A stretch of DNA of 64,000 bases. Source: an uncultured Pelagimonas sp. (GTDB taxonomy: Bacteria > Pseudomonadota > Alphaproteobacteria > Rhodobacterales > Rhodobacteraceae). Positions 31,863 to 41,001 of this stretch are shown in pieces. Location of the stretch: the NCBI RefSeq assembly GCF_947498515.1, contig NZ_CANMKO010000002.1, forward strand, positions 496,001 to 560,000. The letters are read 5' to 3'. A program made the translations under genes and the position numbers. Numbering within the stretch: the first letter of the stretch is position 1; the number at the start of each line of letters is the position of its first letter. The notes under the pieces were generated by a model. It did no database searches and was not told the origin of the DNA. It was given only the letters and a program-made list of their open reading frames with translations.

Positions 31863-32417
31863 ATGTTTAAAAGTACAATTTGGGTTTGTGGACTGGCGAT
31901 GGCGCTTGTGGCCTGCACGCCGGACAAAGCCGGGCGCATTCTGGCCCCACAGGAATACGGCCTGACCTGTGTCAGCGCGTCGATCTGTTTGGAAGATGTC
32001 GCTCAAAAGCAGAAGGCCGAACGTCTTTATGCCGATGCGGCGCGCACCGTACAGGGGCAGTTTGTTCCCTTCAAAAACCGCCCGAGGGTTCTGTTTTGTT
32101 CAACAAAATCCTGTTCGGCGCAGTTTGGCGATGATCACAGTCAGGCGCTTACCCTTGGCACATATGGAATTTTGATCCGCGAAGATGGTTGGCATGGCTA
32201 TACGCTGCGCCATGAAATGATCCACCACATCCAGAACGAACAATTTGGCGTGCGTCAGGCAAGCTATCAGCTGCCAAAATGGTATATCGAAGGCATGGGC
32301 TATGCCCTAAGCGGCGATCCGCGCGACCCGCTGCCGACGGCTGAGCTGCAAGAGTATCGCAAACGCTACAAAGCCTGGGAAGCGGCGGGAAATCAGTGGA
32401 ACAAGCCCCCCAAATAG
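31863..32417 (+). CDS. Predicted lipoprotein with metallopeptidase (gluzincin-like) motif
   Basis: The 184-residue protein has a lipobox signal sequence (WVCGLAMALVAC, Cys18 after ALVA) and the zinc motif HEMIH at 117-121 (LRHEMIHHIQNEQF). WYIEGMGYALSG follows about 25 residues later, whose Glu fits the third zinc ligand of peptidase MA/gluzincin families. Two Cys (in LFCSTKSC) may be oxidised in the periplasm. It would be an outer or inner membrane-anchored periplasmic zincin. The substrate is unknown. It starts at the ATG at 31863 to keep the signal sequence. Confidence 0.7.
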   Translation: MFKSTIWVCGLAMALVACTPDKAGRILAPQEYGLTCVSASICLEDVAQKQKAERLYADAARTVQGQFVPFKNRPRVLFCSTKSCSAQFGDDHSQALTLGTYGILIREDGWHGYTLRHEMIHHIQNEQFGVRQASYQLPKWYIEGMGYALSGDPRDPLPTAELQEYRKRYKAWEAAGNQWNKPPK

Positions 32418-32483
32418 GCGGTTCACACCGGGGCTTAATCGCGCAAGTTGCGAACAAATGATACGTGAGGCAGCAGTCAGGCG

Positions 32484-32900
32484 TTATCCATCGCGTCCCG
32501 GTTCGTTTGGGTTGCTCGAAAACAGCGCGATTTTGTTGCCTTGCGGGTCACGTAGGTAGCCAACGTAAAAGCTCGGCCCATAGGCGGCGCGAAATCCCGG
32601 CTGCCCCTCATCGGCTCCGCCGGCTTCAAGCGCTGCGGCGTGAAGGTCACGCACTTGTTTCTGATTGAGGGCTTCAAAGGCGACCATCGCCCCATTGCCC
32701 GCCGACGCTGGGCGACCATCAAAGGTTGGTTTGACATAGAAATCTGGCAGCACCGGGCGCTGCCCCGCCTCGACGGGCAAGGCATAACTTAACCCCTCGG
32801 GCCCTTCTTTAAGACTGTAGCCCAAAGCCGGAAGCATCGCGTTGTAGAACCGCTTGGCGCGCGCGATGTCATCGGCACCGACTGTGACATAGGCAATCAT
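32484..32900 (-). CDS. VOC family (glyoxalase-like) protein
   Basis: The protein is 138 residues from the ATG at 32900 (MIAYVTVGADDIARAKRFYN); earlier in-frame codons to 32918 are unlikely. It is a single VOC domain with the paired beta-alpha-beta-beta-beta modules: AKRFYNAMLPALGYS, FYVKPTFDGRPA and FYVGYLRDPQGNKIALFS. The terminal D-P-x-G-N-k-i metal-site region is typical. The substrate cannot be read from sequence; resistance or lactoylglutathione-type roles are guesses. Confidence 0.9.
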   Translation of the reverse strand: MIAYVTVGADDIARAKRFYNAMLPALGYSLKEGPEGLSYALPVEAGQRPVLPDFYVKPTFDGRPASAGNGAMVAFEALNQKQVRDLHAAALEAGGADEGQPGFRAAYGPSFYVGYLRDPQGNKIALFSSNPNEPGRDG

Positions 32901-33106
32901 GATCCCTGTGCTTTCCACTGTTACCTTCTTGTGATCGACACCCTAGGCCAAGGCACATGGCACCTCAACACCGGGGGCCTAGGCTCTTTGACGGCCAGCT
33001 TTTCCGAGCATTTTGGCTCTGATCACTGAGCACCTACTCCACGCCCAGCTATTCCTCGTGACAAAAGAGACTTGATCTTTAAGTTAGCTCACACTTACGG
33101 TAAGTT

Positions 33107-33433
33107 ATGACTTACAAAGATTCGCCGTCACAGAAAACCCTAACCGCGCTAAGCGATCCAACCCGGCGCGCCTTGTTTGAAGCGGTCGCGGCTCAGCCGC
33201 GCAGTGTCGCCGAACTTGCCAAAACCCAACCCATTAGCCGACCAGCCGTCAGCCAACACCTGAAAGTGTTGTCTGAGGCGCAGTTGGTTCGCGCCGAGGC
33301 GCAGGGCACGCGGCGCATCTACCACCTTGACACCGCTGGATTGGCGGCTTTGCGCGACTATCTCGATCAATTTTGGGGCGATGCTTTGGGGGCCTATGCC
33401 GCCGAAGTCCGCCGCCGCACAAAACCCAATTAA
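33107..33433 (+). CDS. ArsR-family transcriptional regulator
   Basis: The 108-residue protein is a winged-helix ArsR-type repressor: TLTALSDPTRRALFEAVA, RSVAELAKTQPISRPAVSQH and LKVLSEAQLVRAEAQGTRR, then YHLDTAGLAALRDYLDQFW. There are no Cys ligands, so it is not a metal sensor of the classical type. It is followed 12 bases later by an SRPBCC/AHSA1 gene, a frequent partnership, and probably controls that gene. Confidence 0.92.
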   Translation: MTYKDSPSQKTLTALSDPTRRALFEAVAAQPRSVAELAKTQPISRPAVSQHLKVLSEAQLVRAEAQGTRRIYHLDTAGLAALRDYLDQFWGDALGAYAAEVRRRTKPN

Positions 33434-33445
33434 AAAGGACATCTC

Positions 33446-33901
33446 ATGTTGGAACCGATTGTCAAAACCATCACGGTCCCCTGTTCACAGGACAAAGCCT
33501 TTGACATCTTTGTCGATATGGCAAGCTGGTGGCCGTTAGAAAAACGCTCTATGTCGCTGATGCGCGCCGGTGGCCCGGCGAAAAAACTAACGGTCGAGGC
33601 CCGCGAAGGCGGCCGCATCGTTGAAACGGCCCTTGATGACGAAGAATGGCATTGGGGCACCTTTTTGAAGTTCGAGCCACATGCGTTTTTGCAGATGACC
33701 TTTCACATGGGCCTGCCCGAGGACAAAACCGGGCATGTCGACGTGACCTTTACCCCAATTAGCGCCAGCGAAACGCAAGTTGAGCTAAACCACCACAATT
33801 GGGAAGGCTACGAAGACATGGCCGAGATGATGTATCAGGGCTATGGCGGCAGCTGGGATTTGCTGTTTGTCGAGCATTTCAACGCGGCTTGTGCCGGGTA
33901 A
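33446..33901 (+). CDS. SRPBCC (AHSA1-like) domain protein
   Basis: The 151-residue protein begins MLEPIVKTITVPCSQDKAFD and shows the AHSA1 pattern: FVDMASWWPLEKRSM, EGGRIVETALDDEEWHWGTF, FEPHAFLQMTFHMG and TQVELNHHNWEGY. The fold has a hydrophobic ligand cavity. It is co-transcribed with the ArsR-type gene, ahead of a DUF2244 gene. The ligand is unknown. Confidence 0.9.
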   Translation: MLEPIVKTITVPCSQDKAFDIFVDMASWWPLEKRSMSLMRAGGPAKKLTVEAREGGRIVETALDDEEWHWGTFLKFEPHAFLQMTFHMGLPEDKTGHVDVTFTPISASETQVELNHHNWEGYEDMAEMMYQGYGGSWDLLFVEHFNAACAG

Positions 33902-33976
33902 ACGCAACGCCCTTTGGGGGCAAGGCGCGGCACCTTGTCCCTTAACATCCAAGGGGAATGTATTAATTTCGCTCCT

Positions 33977-34474
33977 ATGCCTTATCGCTGGACCGACACG
34001 CCCCCTTCCCCTGACCATGCCGAGTTGCACTTGTGGCCCTATAATGCGCTCAAGCCCGAGGGGTTTGCGGCGATGATTTTAGGGTTCTTTCTCTTTGCAT
34101 CGATGCCGTTGATCGCGGTGATGGGGACCAAATTGTTTTGGGGGTTGTTGCCCTTTATGCTGGCGGCAACGGCCGCGCTTTATTATGCGCTGCGCAAAAA
34201 TGGTCGCGATCGCCAGATTATCGAAGTGCTGACCCTAACCCCGGACATGACCCGCCTGACCCACACCCCGACAAAAGGCGAGAGCCAGAGTTGGGAGGCA
34301 CAGACCTATTGGGTCAAACTGTCCTTGCACCCAACCGGCGGGCCGGTTCCCAACTATGTGACCCTAAAAGGCGGCGGACGAGAGGTTGAGCTTGGCGCGT
34401 TTCTGAGCGAAGACGAGAGGACGGCGCTTTATGCCGAACTCAGCGACCGGATTCGCCAGATGGCGCATCCCTGA
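33977..34474 (+). CDS. DUF2244 membrane protein
   Basis: The protein is 165 residues from the ATG at 33977 (MPYRWTDTPP). It contains two membrane helices (about residues 32-52 and 55-73) and a cytoplasmic or periplasmic domain with ALRKNGRDRQIIEVLTLTP and EAQTYWVKLSLHPTGG, then LSEDERTALYAELSDRI. This is the DUF2244 family found near respiratory genes of alphaproteobacteria. The function is unknown. A longer start at 33914 is not used. Confidence 0.85.
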   Translation: MPYRWTDTPPSPDHAELHLWPYNALKPEGFAAMILGFFLFASMPLIAVMGTKLFWGLLPFMLAATAALYYALRKNGRDRQIIEVLTLTPDMTRLTHTPTKGESQSWEAQTYWVKLSLHPTGGPVPNYVTLKGGGREVELGAFLSEDERTALYAELSDRIRQMAHP

Positions 34475-34489
34475 TATAAATGGTGCACT

Positions 34490-35404
34490 ATGGCTCAGGC
34501 CCCCGCGACATCAAAACCGCATCGCGCTGCTCTCAAACTTGCGGCGTCTTTGGGGGCGACCCCGCTGATGATACGCCTAAACCCGGTCGAAAGCGAAATC
34601 GCGGCCTTGGAATTGCGCGCCGAAGAAGCGCATTACGTGCCGCCGCAACGCAAACAGGTCACGTTCCTCATCCCGCTAGTCGGCCCGCATCATGTTGGCG
34701 ATTGGCCCGGCGTTGTTGAACGCCTGAACGCGACGCTGCAATGTTTGTTGGCGCAGGACAATTCGCATTGGAATGCGGTGATCTGTTGCCAAGAACGCCC
34801 AACCCTCCCCGATGATCCGCGCATCAGCTATTTGCCCTTTTATGACCCCGAACCCGGCAACGACAAGTGGCGCAAACTGGCGGCGCTTTGTGATCATTTG
34901 CCAAATATGGATTTGGCCCCCGGCTATGTGATGAGCTTTGACGCCGATGACCTGCTACGTCAGGGCGTTGTCAACGAAATGCTAACCCGTCAGGCCCCCG
35001 GCGGCTATCTGGTTGAGGCGGGCTATGTCATGGATGCGGGCACCGGGGTGATCGCCTTGGCGGATGCTCCGACGCTCAGGGAACCTTTGCGCAAACCGTT
35101 CTGGAAACTTTGCGGGTCCTGTGCGGCCATCGCCCATGATCCCGCTCTTCCGCAAAGCACCGCCTTTTTGCGCGCCATGACGGCGCATGAACACAGGATG
35201 TTTCCCTATTTGGCCGATTTGGCCGGGCACAGCCTTGCGCCGCTGTCGATGCCTGCGGTGCTTTATGTGTTAAATCATGGTGAGAATTTTGGCGCACGGC
35301 GCGGGCGGGTTGGTTTCAAGACCCGCTTTGTCGAACGGTTTCGCATCGACGATCCCGACGCATTGGCCGAAATCGCCGAAGGGTTTCCGCAACCCGAGGC
35401 GTAA
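34490..35404 (+). CDS. Glycosyltransferase-like (GT-A fold) protein
   Basis: The 304-residue protein has an N-terminal leader of about 60 residues, then VTFLIPLVGPHHVGDWPGVV and LNATLQCLLAQDNSHWNAVI, with the central GYVMSFDADDLLRQGVVNEM, in which DADD is a GT-A type metal-binding motif. The C-terminal part carries a conserved H-E-H segment. The donor and acceptor are unknown. It lies just downstream of the DUF2244 gene. Confidence 0.7.
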   Translation: MAQAPATSKPHRAALKLAASLGATPLMIRLNPVESEIAALELRAEEAHYVPPQRKQVTFLIPLVGPHHVGDWPGVVERLNATLQCLLAQDNSHWNAVICCQERPTLPDDPRISYLPFYDPEPGNDKWRKLAALCDHLPNMDLAPGYVMSFDADDLLRQGVVNEMLTRQAPGGYLVEAGYVMDAGTGVIALADAPTLREPLRKPFWKLCGSCAAIAHDPALPQSTAFLRAMTAHEHRMFPYLADLAGHSLAPLSMPAVLYVLNHGENFGARRGRVGFKTRFVERFRIDDPDALAEIAEGFPQPEA

Positions 35405-35436
35405 TGATGTGTCAGCCCAGATGGGCTGACGCCAAG

Positions 35437-35901
35437 TTAACCAGCGGCGAGACGCTCTTTGACTTTGGGGCCAACCGCACCAAAATCCATCTGACCGGTA
35501 TATTTCGCCTTGAGCGCGCCCATGACACGCCCCATGTCGCGAATTGATTCTGCGCCGACTTCGCTCACCGCATCCGCGACGGCTTTGTCGACTTCGGCAT
35601 CACTTAGCGCTTTGGGGAGGTATTCTTCGATCACCTCAATCTCGGCCAACTCGCGCTCCGCCAGATCAAGCCGGTTGCCCTCTTCGTAGGTGCGCGCGCT
35701 TTCGCGCCGTTGTTTCACCATTTTCCCAAGGATTGCCAACACTTCGGTGTCATCCACCCCGTCGTCATTCCCTTCGGCCCGAGCCGCAATATCGCGATCC
35801 TTGATCGCTGCGCTGATCAGTCTGAGCGTCGAGAGACGGGCCGTGGCCTTGTCCTTCATCGCTTGTTTTATCGACGCCATAACGCGTGCACGCAGTTCCA
35901 T
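35437..35901 (-). CDS. GatB/YqeY domain protein
   Basis: The 154-residue protein is the stand-alone tail domain related to GatB: LSTLRLISAAIKDRDIAARA, VLAILGKMVKQRRESARTYE and EIEVIEEYLPKALSDAEVD, then IRDMGRVMGALKAKYTGQMD. Such YqeY proteins bind tRNA-like structures and may support amidotransferase or stress functions. It is divergent from carA (200 bases between starts). The gene is complete. Confidence 0.93.
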   Translation of the reverse strand: MELRARVMASIKQAMKDKATARLSTLRLISAAIKDRDIAARAEGNDDGVDDTEVLAILGKMVKQRRESARTYEEGNRLDLAERELAEIEVIEEYLPKALSDAEVDKAVADAVSEVGAESIRDMGRVMGALKAKYTGQMDFGAVGPKVKERLAAG

Positions 35902-36100
35902 GAGCTATCCCGTCCCCATTGTCGGACCAAGTTTCTGGCCCAAGCCCGAAACGTACCCCAAGCCCCCCGACATGGCAACAGTCGAGAGCAGCATCTTAAA
36001 GTGCTGTTTTAAAACGATTATTCATTTCACCTCCCCCCTTGACCCTGCCCTCGCCGCGCCGTAGTTTCCGCGCAATTTGCCAAATGCCCGGAGAGTCGAC

Positions 36101-37255
36101 ATGTCTGCTGCCCAGACCAAACCAACCGCATGCCTAGCGCTTGCTGATGGAACCATTTTCATGGGACAGGGGTTTGGCGCGACCGGACAAACCACCGCCG
36201 AATTGTGTTTCAACACGGCGATGACCGGCTATCAGGAAATCATGACGGACCCGTCGTATGCCGGGCAGATTGTGACCTTTACCTTTCCCCATATCGGCAA
36301 CACAGGCACCACACCCGAGGATGACGAAACCGGCGATCCGGTGGCCGAAGGTATGGTGGTGAAATGGGCTCCAACACAAAGTTCAAGCTGGCGTGCCGTG
36401 TCTGAGCTCTCGGATTGGCTTGCGGCGCGTGGGCGGATTGCCATTGGCGGCGTTGATACCCGGCGCTTGACCCGCGCAATTCGCCAGCAAGGCGCGCCGC
36501 ATGTGGCCCTTGCCCATGATCCGGATGGCAATTTCGATATCGAAGCGCTGGTTGCCAAAGCCCGTGCCTTTGCCGGGCTTGAAGGGCTTGATCTGGCCAA
36601 GGATGTGACCTGTGCTCAAAGCTATCGCTGGGATGAAATGCGGTGGGCTTGGCCGGATGGATACCCCCGTCAGAAAGACCCCAAACACAAAGTTGTCGCC
36701 GTGGATTTCGGGGCCAAACGCAACATCCTGCGCTGTCTTGCGTCGGCGGGGTGTGATGTGATGGTTTTGCCGGCCTCAGCCACCTTTGATGACATCATGT
36801 CCCACAATCCAGATGGTGTGTTTTTGTCCAACGGCCCGGGTGACCCCGCCGCGACCGGTGAATACGCCGTTCCGATGATCAAAGAACTGCTTGATAAAAC
36901 CGAGCTGCCGCTCTTTGGGATTTGCTTGGGGCATCAGATGTTGGCCCTGGCCCTTGGTGCAAAGACCATCAAAATGAACCACGGTCACCATGGGGCCAAC
37001 CACCCGGTCAAAGAACATGACACGGGCAAGGTTGAGATCACCTCAATGAACCATGGCTTTGCCGTAGATGCCCAAAGCCTGCCTGATGGTGTGGTCGAAA
37101 CGCATGTCTCTTTGTTTGATGGTTCGAACTGTGGCATTCGCCTTCAGGACCGCCCTGTGTTCTCTGTGCAACAGCACCCAGAGGCGTCGCCGGGACCTCA
37201 AGATAGTTTTTACCTTTTTGAGCGATTTGCCGCGTCAATGGCCGAAGGTTCCTAG
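36101..37255 (+). CDS. carA: Carbamoyl-phosphate synthase small subunit
   Basis: The 384-residue protein supplies ammonia from glutamine to CarB for arginine and pyrimidine synthesis. Visible are the N-terminal domain (GGVDTRRLTRAIRQQG) and the class I amidotransferase with LSNGPGDPAATGEY, the catalytic Cys in LFGICLGHQMLALALG, and His/Glu in VQQHPEASPGPQD. The start is the ATG at 36101, after GGAGAG; 24 bases upstream in frame there is another. The gene is not next to carB here. Confidence 0.97.
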   Translation: MSAAQTKPTACLALADGTIFMGQGFGATGQTTAELCFNTAMTGYQEIMTDPSYAGQIVTFTFPHIGNTGTTPEDDETGDPVAEGMVVKWAPTQSSSWRAVSELSDWLAARGRIAIGGVDTRRLTRAIRQQGAPHVALAHDPDGNFDIEALVAKARAFAGLEGLDLAKDVTCAQSYRWDEMRWAWPDGYPRQKDPKHKVVAVDFGAKRNILRCLASAGCDVMVLPASATFDDIMSHNPDGVFLSNGPGDPAATGEYAVPMIKELLDKTELPLFGICLGHQMLALALGAKTIKMNHGHHGANHPVKEHDTGKVEITSMNHGFAVDAQSLPDGVVETHVSLFDGSNCGIRLQDRPVFSVQQHPEASPGPQDSFYLFERFAASMAEGS

Positions 37256-37321
37256 GCAAAAATTAACCAACTATTAAGGCTTTGCATGCCATTTTCCTGT
37301 CAGCTTTGAAGCGGTAGGGTT

Positions 37322-39205
37322 ATGAGCACGCAACGTCTGGACATGGCGGAACGCTTGTTGACACAAGCAGGCAGCAAACGCGGCCAACCGGTAAGTCATA
37401 TCTTGACTGAAAACGGTCAGATTGCGCCGCGTGTTATGCTAGGCGCACTGGCCGAAGCTGATCGTCTCAATCAACCTTTCGATCATGTTGTTGCCGCCGA
37501 AGCGATCGTATCACGCCAAGAAGTGCTTGAGGCACAGGCCCAGCACTATGGCGCTTTGGCGCTAAGACGCGATGTCCATCCCCCTTCCGAGAATATGGTT
37601 GGCGTGCTGCCAGCGGCTTTTTGCCTTGAAAAAGGGGTCTATCCATGGATGCGGATCGGCGAAACCTTGGTGTTAGCAACCTCACGCCCCGATCAGTTTG
37701 AAGCCCTTCTCCCCGAATTGCCGCCCGGTATCGGCCCTGTGATGATGGGGTTGACCTTGGAGGCCGACATTCATGACGAAATCGCGGCGCAACACGGCGC
37801 GGCTTTGGCGCGTCACGCCGAAACATGGGTCCCTGATGAGGCCAGCTGCCGTGATCTAAGCAGCAGCACCAAGAGCGCACGCTACTTTTCCTTGGCCGCC
37901 GCGGTTCTGTGTTTCGCTATCCTTTATTGGCAACCCGTTGTGTTCTTTGCTGGGGCTTTGATCTTGGCTTTGACATCGCTGATCCTCTCGCAAGGGCTCA
38001 AGGTGGCGGCTTTTTTTGCCCTGCCCAAACAACAGCCCGTCAAGCCAGCCGTCCTGCCTGAAAACCCGCCTCGTGTGTCGATCCTTGTCCCGCTGTTCCG
38101 CGAAAGACAAATTGCCGGAACCTTGGTGAAACGTTTGTCGCGCCTGACCTATCCCAAGACCCTGCTAGACATTGTTTTGGTCCTTGAGGAAGAGGACACC
38201 ACGACACTGGAAACACTAGCGCGAACCCAATTGCCGCCATGGATACGGACCATCAAGGTGCCCCCGGGCGAGGTCATGACCAAACCGAGGGCTTTGAACT
38301 ACGCGTTCCGCTTCACCCGTGGCGACATCGTTGGTATTTATGACGCCGAAGACGCCCCGGCACCGGACCAGATCAACAAAGTTGTTCAGCATTTCCATGA
38401 CGCCCCTGCCGATGTTGGGTGTTTGCAAGGAATTCTTGATTTCTACAATCCGCGCGCCAATTGGCTGTCGCGGTGTTTTGCCGTTGAATACGCCAGCTGG
38501 TTTCGCGTTCTGTTACCTGGCTTGTCACGACTCCGTTTTGCGGTTCCCCTTGGTGGAACCACGGTCTTCTTTCGCCGACATGTCCTTGAGGAAGTCTGTG
38601 GCTGGGATGCACATAATGTGACGGAAGATGCCGATTTGGGCATTAGGTTGGCGCGACATGGGTATCGCACCGAATTGATCCAGACCGTGACACGCGAAGA
38701 GGCAAACAACCGGTTTTGGCCATGGGTCAAACAACGGTCACGTTGGCTCAAGGGCTATGGCATCACGTGGTGGGTCCACACCCGCAACCCACGGAAATTA
38801 TACGCCGATCTGGGTGGGTGGAAATTTGCGGGTGTGCAGCTGATCTTTTTGACAACCTTGGTGCAATTCACCATGGCTCCTATCCTTTGGTCATTTTGGC
38901 TTATCCTATTCGGATTGCCCCACCCTTTGAACGGCGTTTTGGACGTGACCCAAGCCAAAATTCTCACTGGTATCTTCTTGTTCGCGGAAGCGATCACCAT
39001 TCTTATCGGCTACGCAGCGATTTCTCGCAGCCCACATCGTAGCCTGGTGCCGTGGGTCCCAACCTTGTTTGCCTATTTCCCGCTGGGAACGATCGCCGCA
39101 TACAAGGCGGTCTGGGAAACCCTGACCAAACCGTTTTATTGGGATAAAACCGAGCATGGCCATTCCGAGCCTGACGAACCGGGCGGAGATTTGAACCACC
39201 ACTAG
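37322..39205 (+). CDS. Membrane glycosyltransferase family 2 with T2SSE N-terminal-like domain
   Basis: The 627-residue protein has an N-terminal domain (about 10-150) resembling the GspE/PilB N-domain (FDHVVAAEAIVSRQEVLEAQ and QHYGALALRR). Two membrane helices (about 188-226) follow, then a GT2 catalytic domain with RVSILVPLFRERQIAG, YDAEDAPAPDQ (DxD) and HNVTEDADLGIRLARHGYR, and QRSRWLKGYGITWW, the QxxRW motif of processive cellulose/hyaluronan-type synthases. More membrane helices close the protein. It probably makes a surface or extracellular glycan at the inner membrane. The product is unknown. Confidence 0.88.
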   Translation: MSTQRLDMAERLLTQAGSKRGQPVSHILTENGQIAPRVMLGALAEADRLNQPFDHVVAAEAIVSRQEVLEAQAQHYGALALRRDVHPPSENMVGVLPAAFCLEKGVYPWMRIGETLVLATSRPDQFEALLPELPPGIGPVMMGLTLEADIHDEIAAQHGAALARHAETWVPDEASCRDLSSSTKSARYFSLAAAVLCFAILYWQPVVFFAGALILALTSLILSQGLKVAAFFALPKQQPVKPAVLPENPPRVSILVPLFRERQIAGTLVKRLSRLTYPKTLLDIVLVLEEEDTTTLETLARTQLPPWIRTIKVPPGEVMTKPRALNYAFRFTRGDIVGIYDAEDAPAPDQINKVVQHFHDAPADVGCLQGILDFYNPRANWLSRCFAVEYASWFRVLLPGLSRLRFAVPLGGTTVFFRRHVLEEVCGWDAHNVTEDADLGIRLARHGYRTELIQTVTREEANNRFWPWVKQRSRWLKGYGITWWVHTRNPRKLYADLGGWKFAGVQLIFLTTLVQFTMAPILWSFWLILFGLPHPLNGVLDVTQAKILTGIFLFAEAITILIGYAAISRSPHRSLVPWVPTLFAYFPLGTIAAYKAVWETLTKPFYWDKTEHGHSEPDEPGGDLNHH

Positions 39206-39220
39206 AGGTGGCCTCAACTA

Positions 39221-39880
39221 TCAATCCATCTGCTGGCTGGCATCCAATTTCAAACGCGTCACAAAGGCCACAGAAATATGATCGCGAAGCGCCTTATACG
39301 CCGCATCCTCGTCGCGCCGTGCGATTGCATCAACAATGGCATTGTGCTCTGACAAAGCATCCTCGCCGCGCCCTTCCGCCGCCAAGGATGTTGTCGCCAT
39401 CAACGCCATAGAGCGATGGACAAGATCCAACTGCTGAACCAAAAACCGATTGTGTGACGCCTTGTGGATCATGGTGTGAAAGCGGCGGTTGGCGCGGGCA
39501 AGAGCTTGCGGATTGTCCATCAAGGCACGATCTTCCTCGACCATGTCACGTAGAACTTGCACCTCTTCTTCGGTGGCATGACGCGCCGCCAACCGCGCCG
39601 CGAGCCCCTCTAGCTCGGTGCGCACGGCGTAGAGTTCGGCCATTTGGTTGTGATCCAGCGACGCCACAATCAAAGACCGACCGTCGCGCGCCAAAAGAGA
39701 CTGCGTTTCCAATCGTTGCAGCGCCTCGCGAATAGGTGTGCGGGAAACCCCAAACCGTTCGGCCAACTCACTTTCAACCAACCGATCCCCGGGTCGATAC
39801 AACCCGCTGTCAATCGCCTCCAGGATCAGAGTGTAGGCATCTTTGTTGCCTTTGACATGACTGATTTTCCCCTGGTTCAT
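39221..39880 (-). CDS. GntR-family transcriptional regulator (FCD type)
   Basis: The protein is 219 residues from the ATG at 39880 (MNQGKISHVKGNKDAYTL). It has the GntR winged helix (RPGDRLVESELAERFGVSRT, then PIREALQRLETQSLLARDG) and an FCD effector domain (LEGLAARLAARHATEEEVQV and LMDNPQALARANRRFHTMIH). FCD regulators answer to small organic acids. The frame extends upstream to 40231 across the neighbouring HAD gene, but that is spurious. Confidence 0.94.
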   Translation of the reverse strand: MNQGKISHVKGNKDAYTLILEAIDSGLYRPGDRLVESELAERFGVSRTPIREALQRLETQSLLARDGRSLIVASLDHNQMAELYAVRTELEGLAARLAARHATEEEVQVLRDMVEEDRALMDNPQALARANRRFHTMIHKASHNRFLVQQLDLVHRSMALMATTSLAAEGRGEDALSEHNAIVDAIARRDEDAAYKALRDHISVAFVTRLKLDASQQMD

Positions 39881-39970
39881 CGCGCCTCTCCTTGTCGCAT
39901 TGCGACACGTTAAGCGCGGCACGGCCCAAGTTTCAAGCAGTCCATTGCCACAACGCCCGCCCTGCCGTAG

Positions 39971-40624
39971 ATGAACCCCATGCCAAAGCGTTATTTCGAT
40001 CATGTTCGTACTTGGGTGTTTGACCTCGACAACACCCTCTATCCCCCAAGCCAAGAGCTGTTCCCACAGATCGAAGCCAAGATGACCGCATTTGTGATGC
40101 GCACCCTTGGTGTTGACCAAGCCAAGGCCGATCAGTTGCGCCGCGATTATTGGCGCGACCATGGTACAACGCTTGCCGGGCTGATGCGCGAACATGACAT
40201 CGATCCTGACGGCTATTTGCACGAGGTCCATGACATTTCTTTTGACGTGCTTGAACCCGATCCCAATCTTGCGGATTTGATCAAACGCCTCCCCGGTCGT
40301 CGGATTGTGTATACAAATGGCAGCGCACCCTACGCGGCCCGTGTCCTAAGCGCCCGTGGGTTGGATACCGCATTTGATGCCATCTATGGTGTTGAACACG
40401 CGGGCTATTCCCCCAAACCCGAGGCACTGGCCTTTGAACGGGTGTTTGGCCTTGACGGATTGTCGCCAGAAACGGCAGCAATGTTCGAAGATGATCCGCG
40501 CAACTTGGCGGCCCCTCATGCCATGGGCATGCGCACCGTACATGTCGCTCCGACCGCGACCCCTGCGGATCACATACATCACCACACGGACGACCTCTCT
40601 CAGTTTCTCACGCAATTGACCTAG
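39971..40624 (+). CDS. HAD-superfamily hydrolase (pyrimidine 5'-nucleotidase type)
   Basis: The 217-residue protein shows the HAD motifs: WVFDLDNTLYPP (motif I with the nucleophile DxDxT), IVYTNGSAPYAARVL (motif II), PKPEALAFERV (motif III Lys) and AAMFEDDPRNLAAPHAMGM (motif IV). It resembles the SDT1/pyrimidine 5'-nucleotidase subgroup common in alphaproteobacteria. It acts in the cytoplasm on a phosphorylated nucleotide or sugar. It stands divergent to the GntR gene; the two may share a promoter region. Confidence 0.9.
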   Translation: MNPMPKRYFDHVRTWVFDLDNTLYPPSQELFPQIEAKMTAFVMRTLGVDQAKADQLRRDYWRDHGTTLAGLMREHDIDPDGYLHEVHDISFDVLEPDPNLADLIKRLPGRRIVYTNGSAPYAARVLSARGLDTAFDAIYGVEHAGYSPKPEALAFERVFGLDGLSPETAAMFEDDPRNLAAPHAMGMRTVHVAPTATPADHIHHHTDDLSQFLTQLT

Positions 40625-40713
40625 TTGATCACAAAACCGAATCTGCGACCTTTTGCTAATGCCGCAGTGCAGCATTCTCCGTTAGATGGAGGGCTCATTC
40701 ATTGGAGATCGCC

Positions 40714-40920
40714 ATGACCGACGCAACAATCACCCCCGTAGACGCCGCCGAAGACAAAACCGCCGCAACGGAAAAATGGGCCTATCTTATTGCGCTGGCG
40801 CTTGTTGCTCTTTTGGCTGTGAACACCGCTTTATTCGGTTTGGTCGGACTGTCCATGACCGCTGTTGTCTTGGTTCCGGTGATCTACGTCATCTTGCTGA
40901 TCATCATGGTCGGCGGCTAA
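40714..40920 (+). CDS. Small membrane protein of unknown function
   Basis: The protein is 68 residues from the ATG at 40714, after GGAG. A hydrophilic N-terminus is followed by two close membrane helices (residues 23-43 and 44-66: WAYLIALALVALLAVNTALF and TAVVLVPVIYVILLIIMVGG). Not recognised. It lies 81 bases before the UbiH-type gene. Confidence 0.7.
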   Translation: MTDATITPVDAAEDKTAATEKWAYLIALALVALLAVNTALFGLVGLSMTAVVLVPVIYVILLIIMVGG

Positions 40921-41001
40921 GTCAAAATCACTTTGGCCGCATGGCACTTTGCCCCTCGTTGCCCTACATATCAGGGCAAGAAGAGCAAAGACGAGGCGGC
41001 C

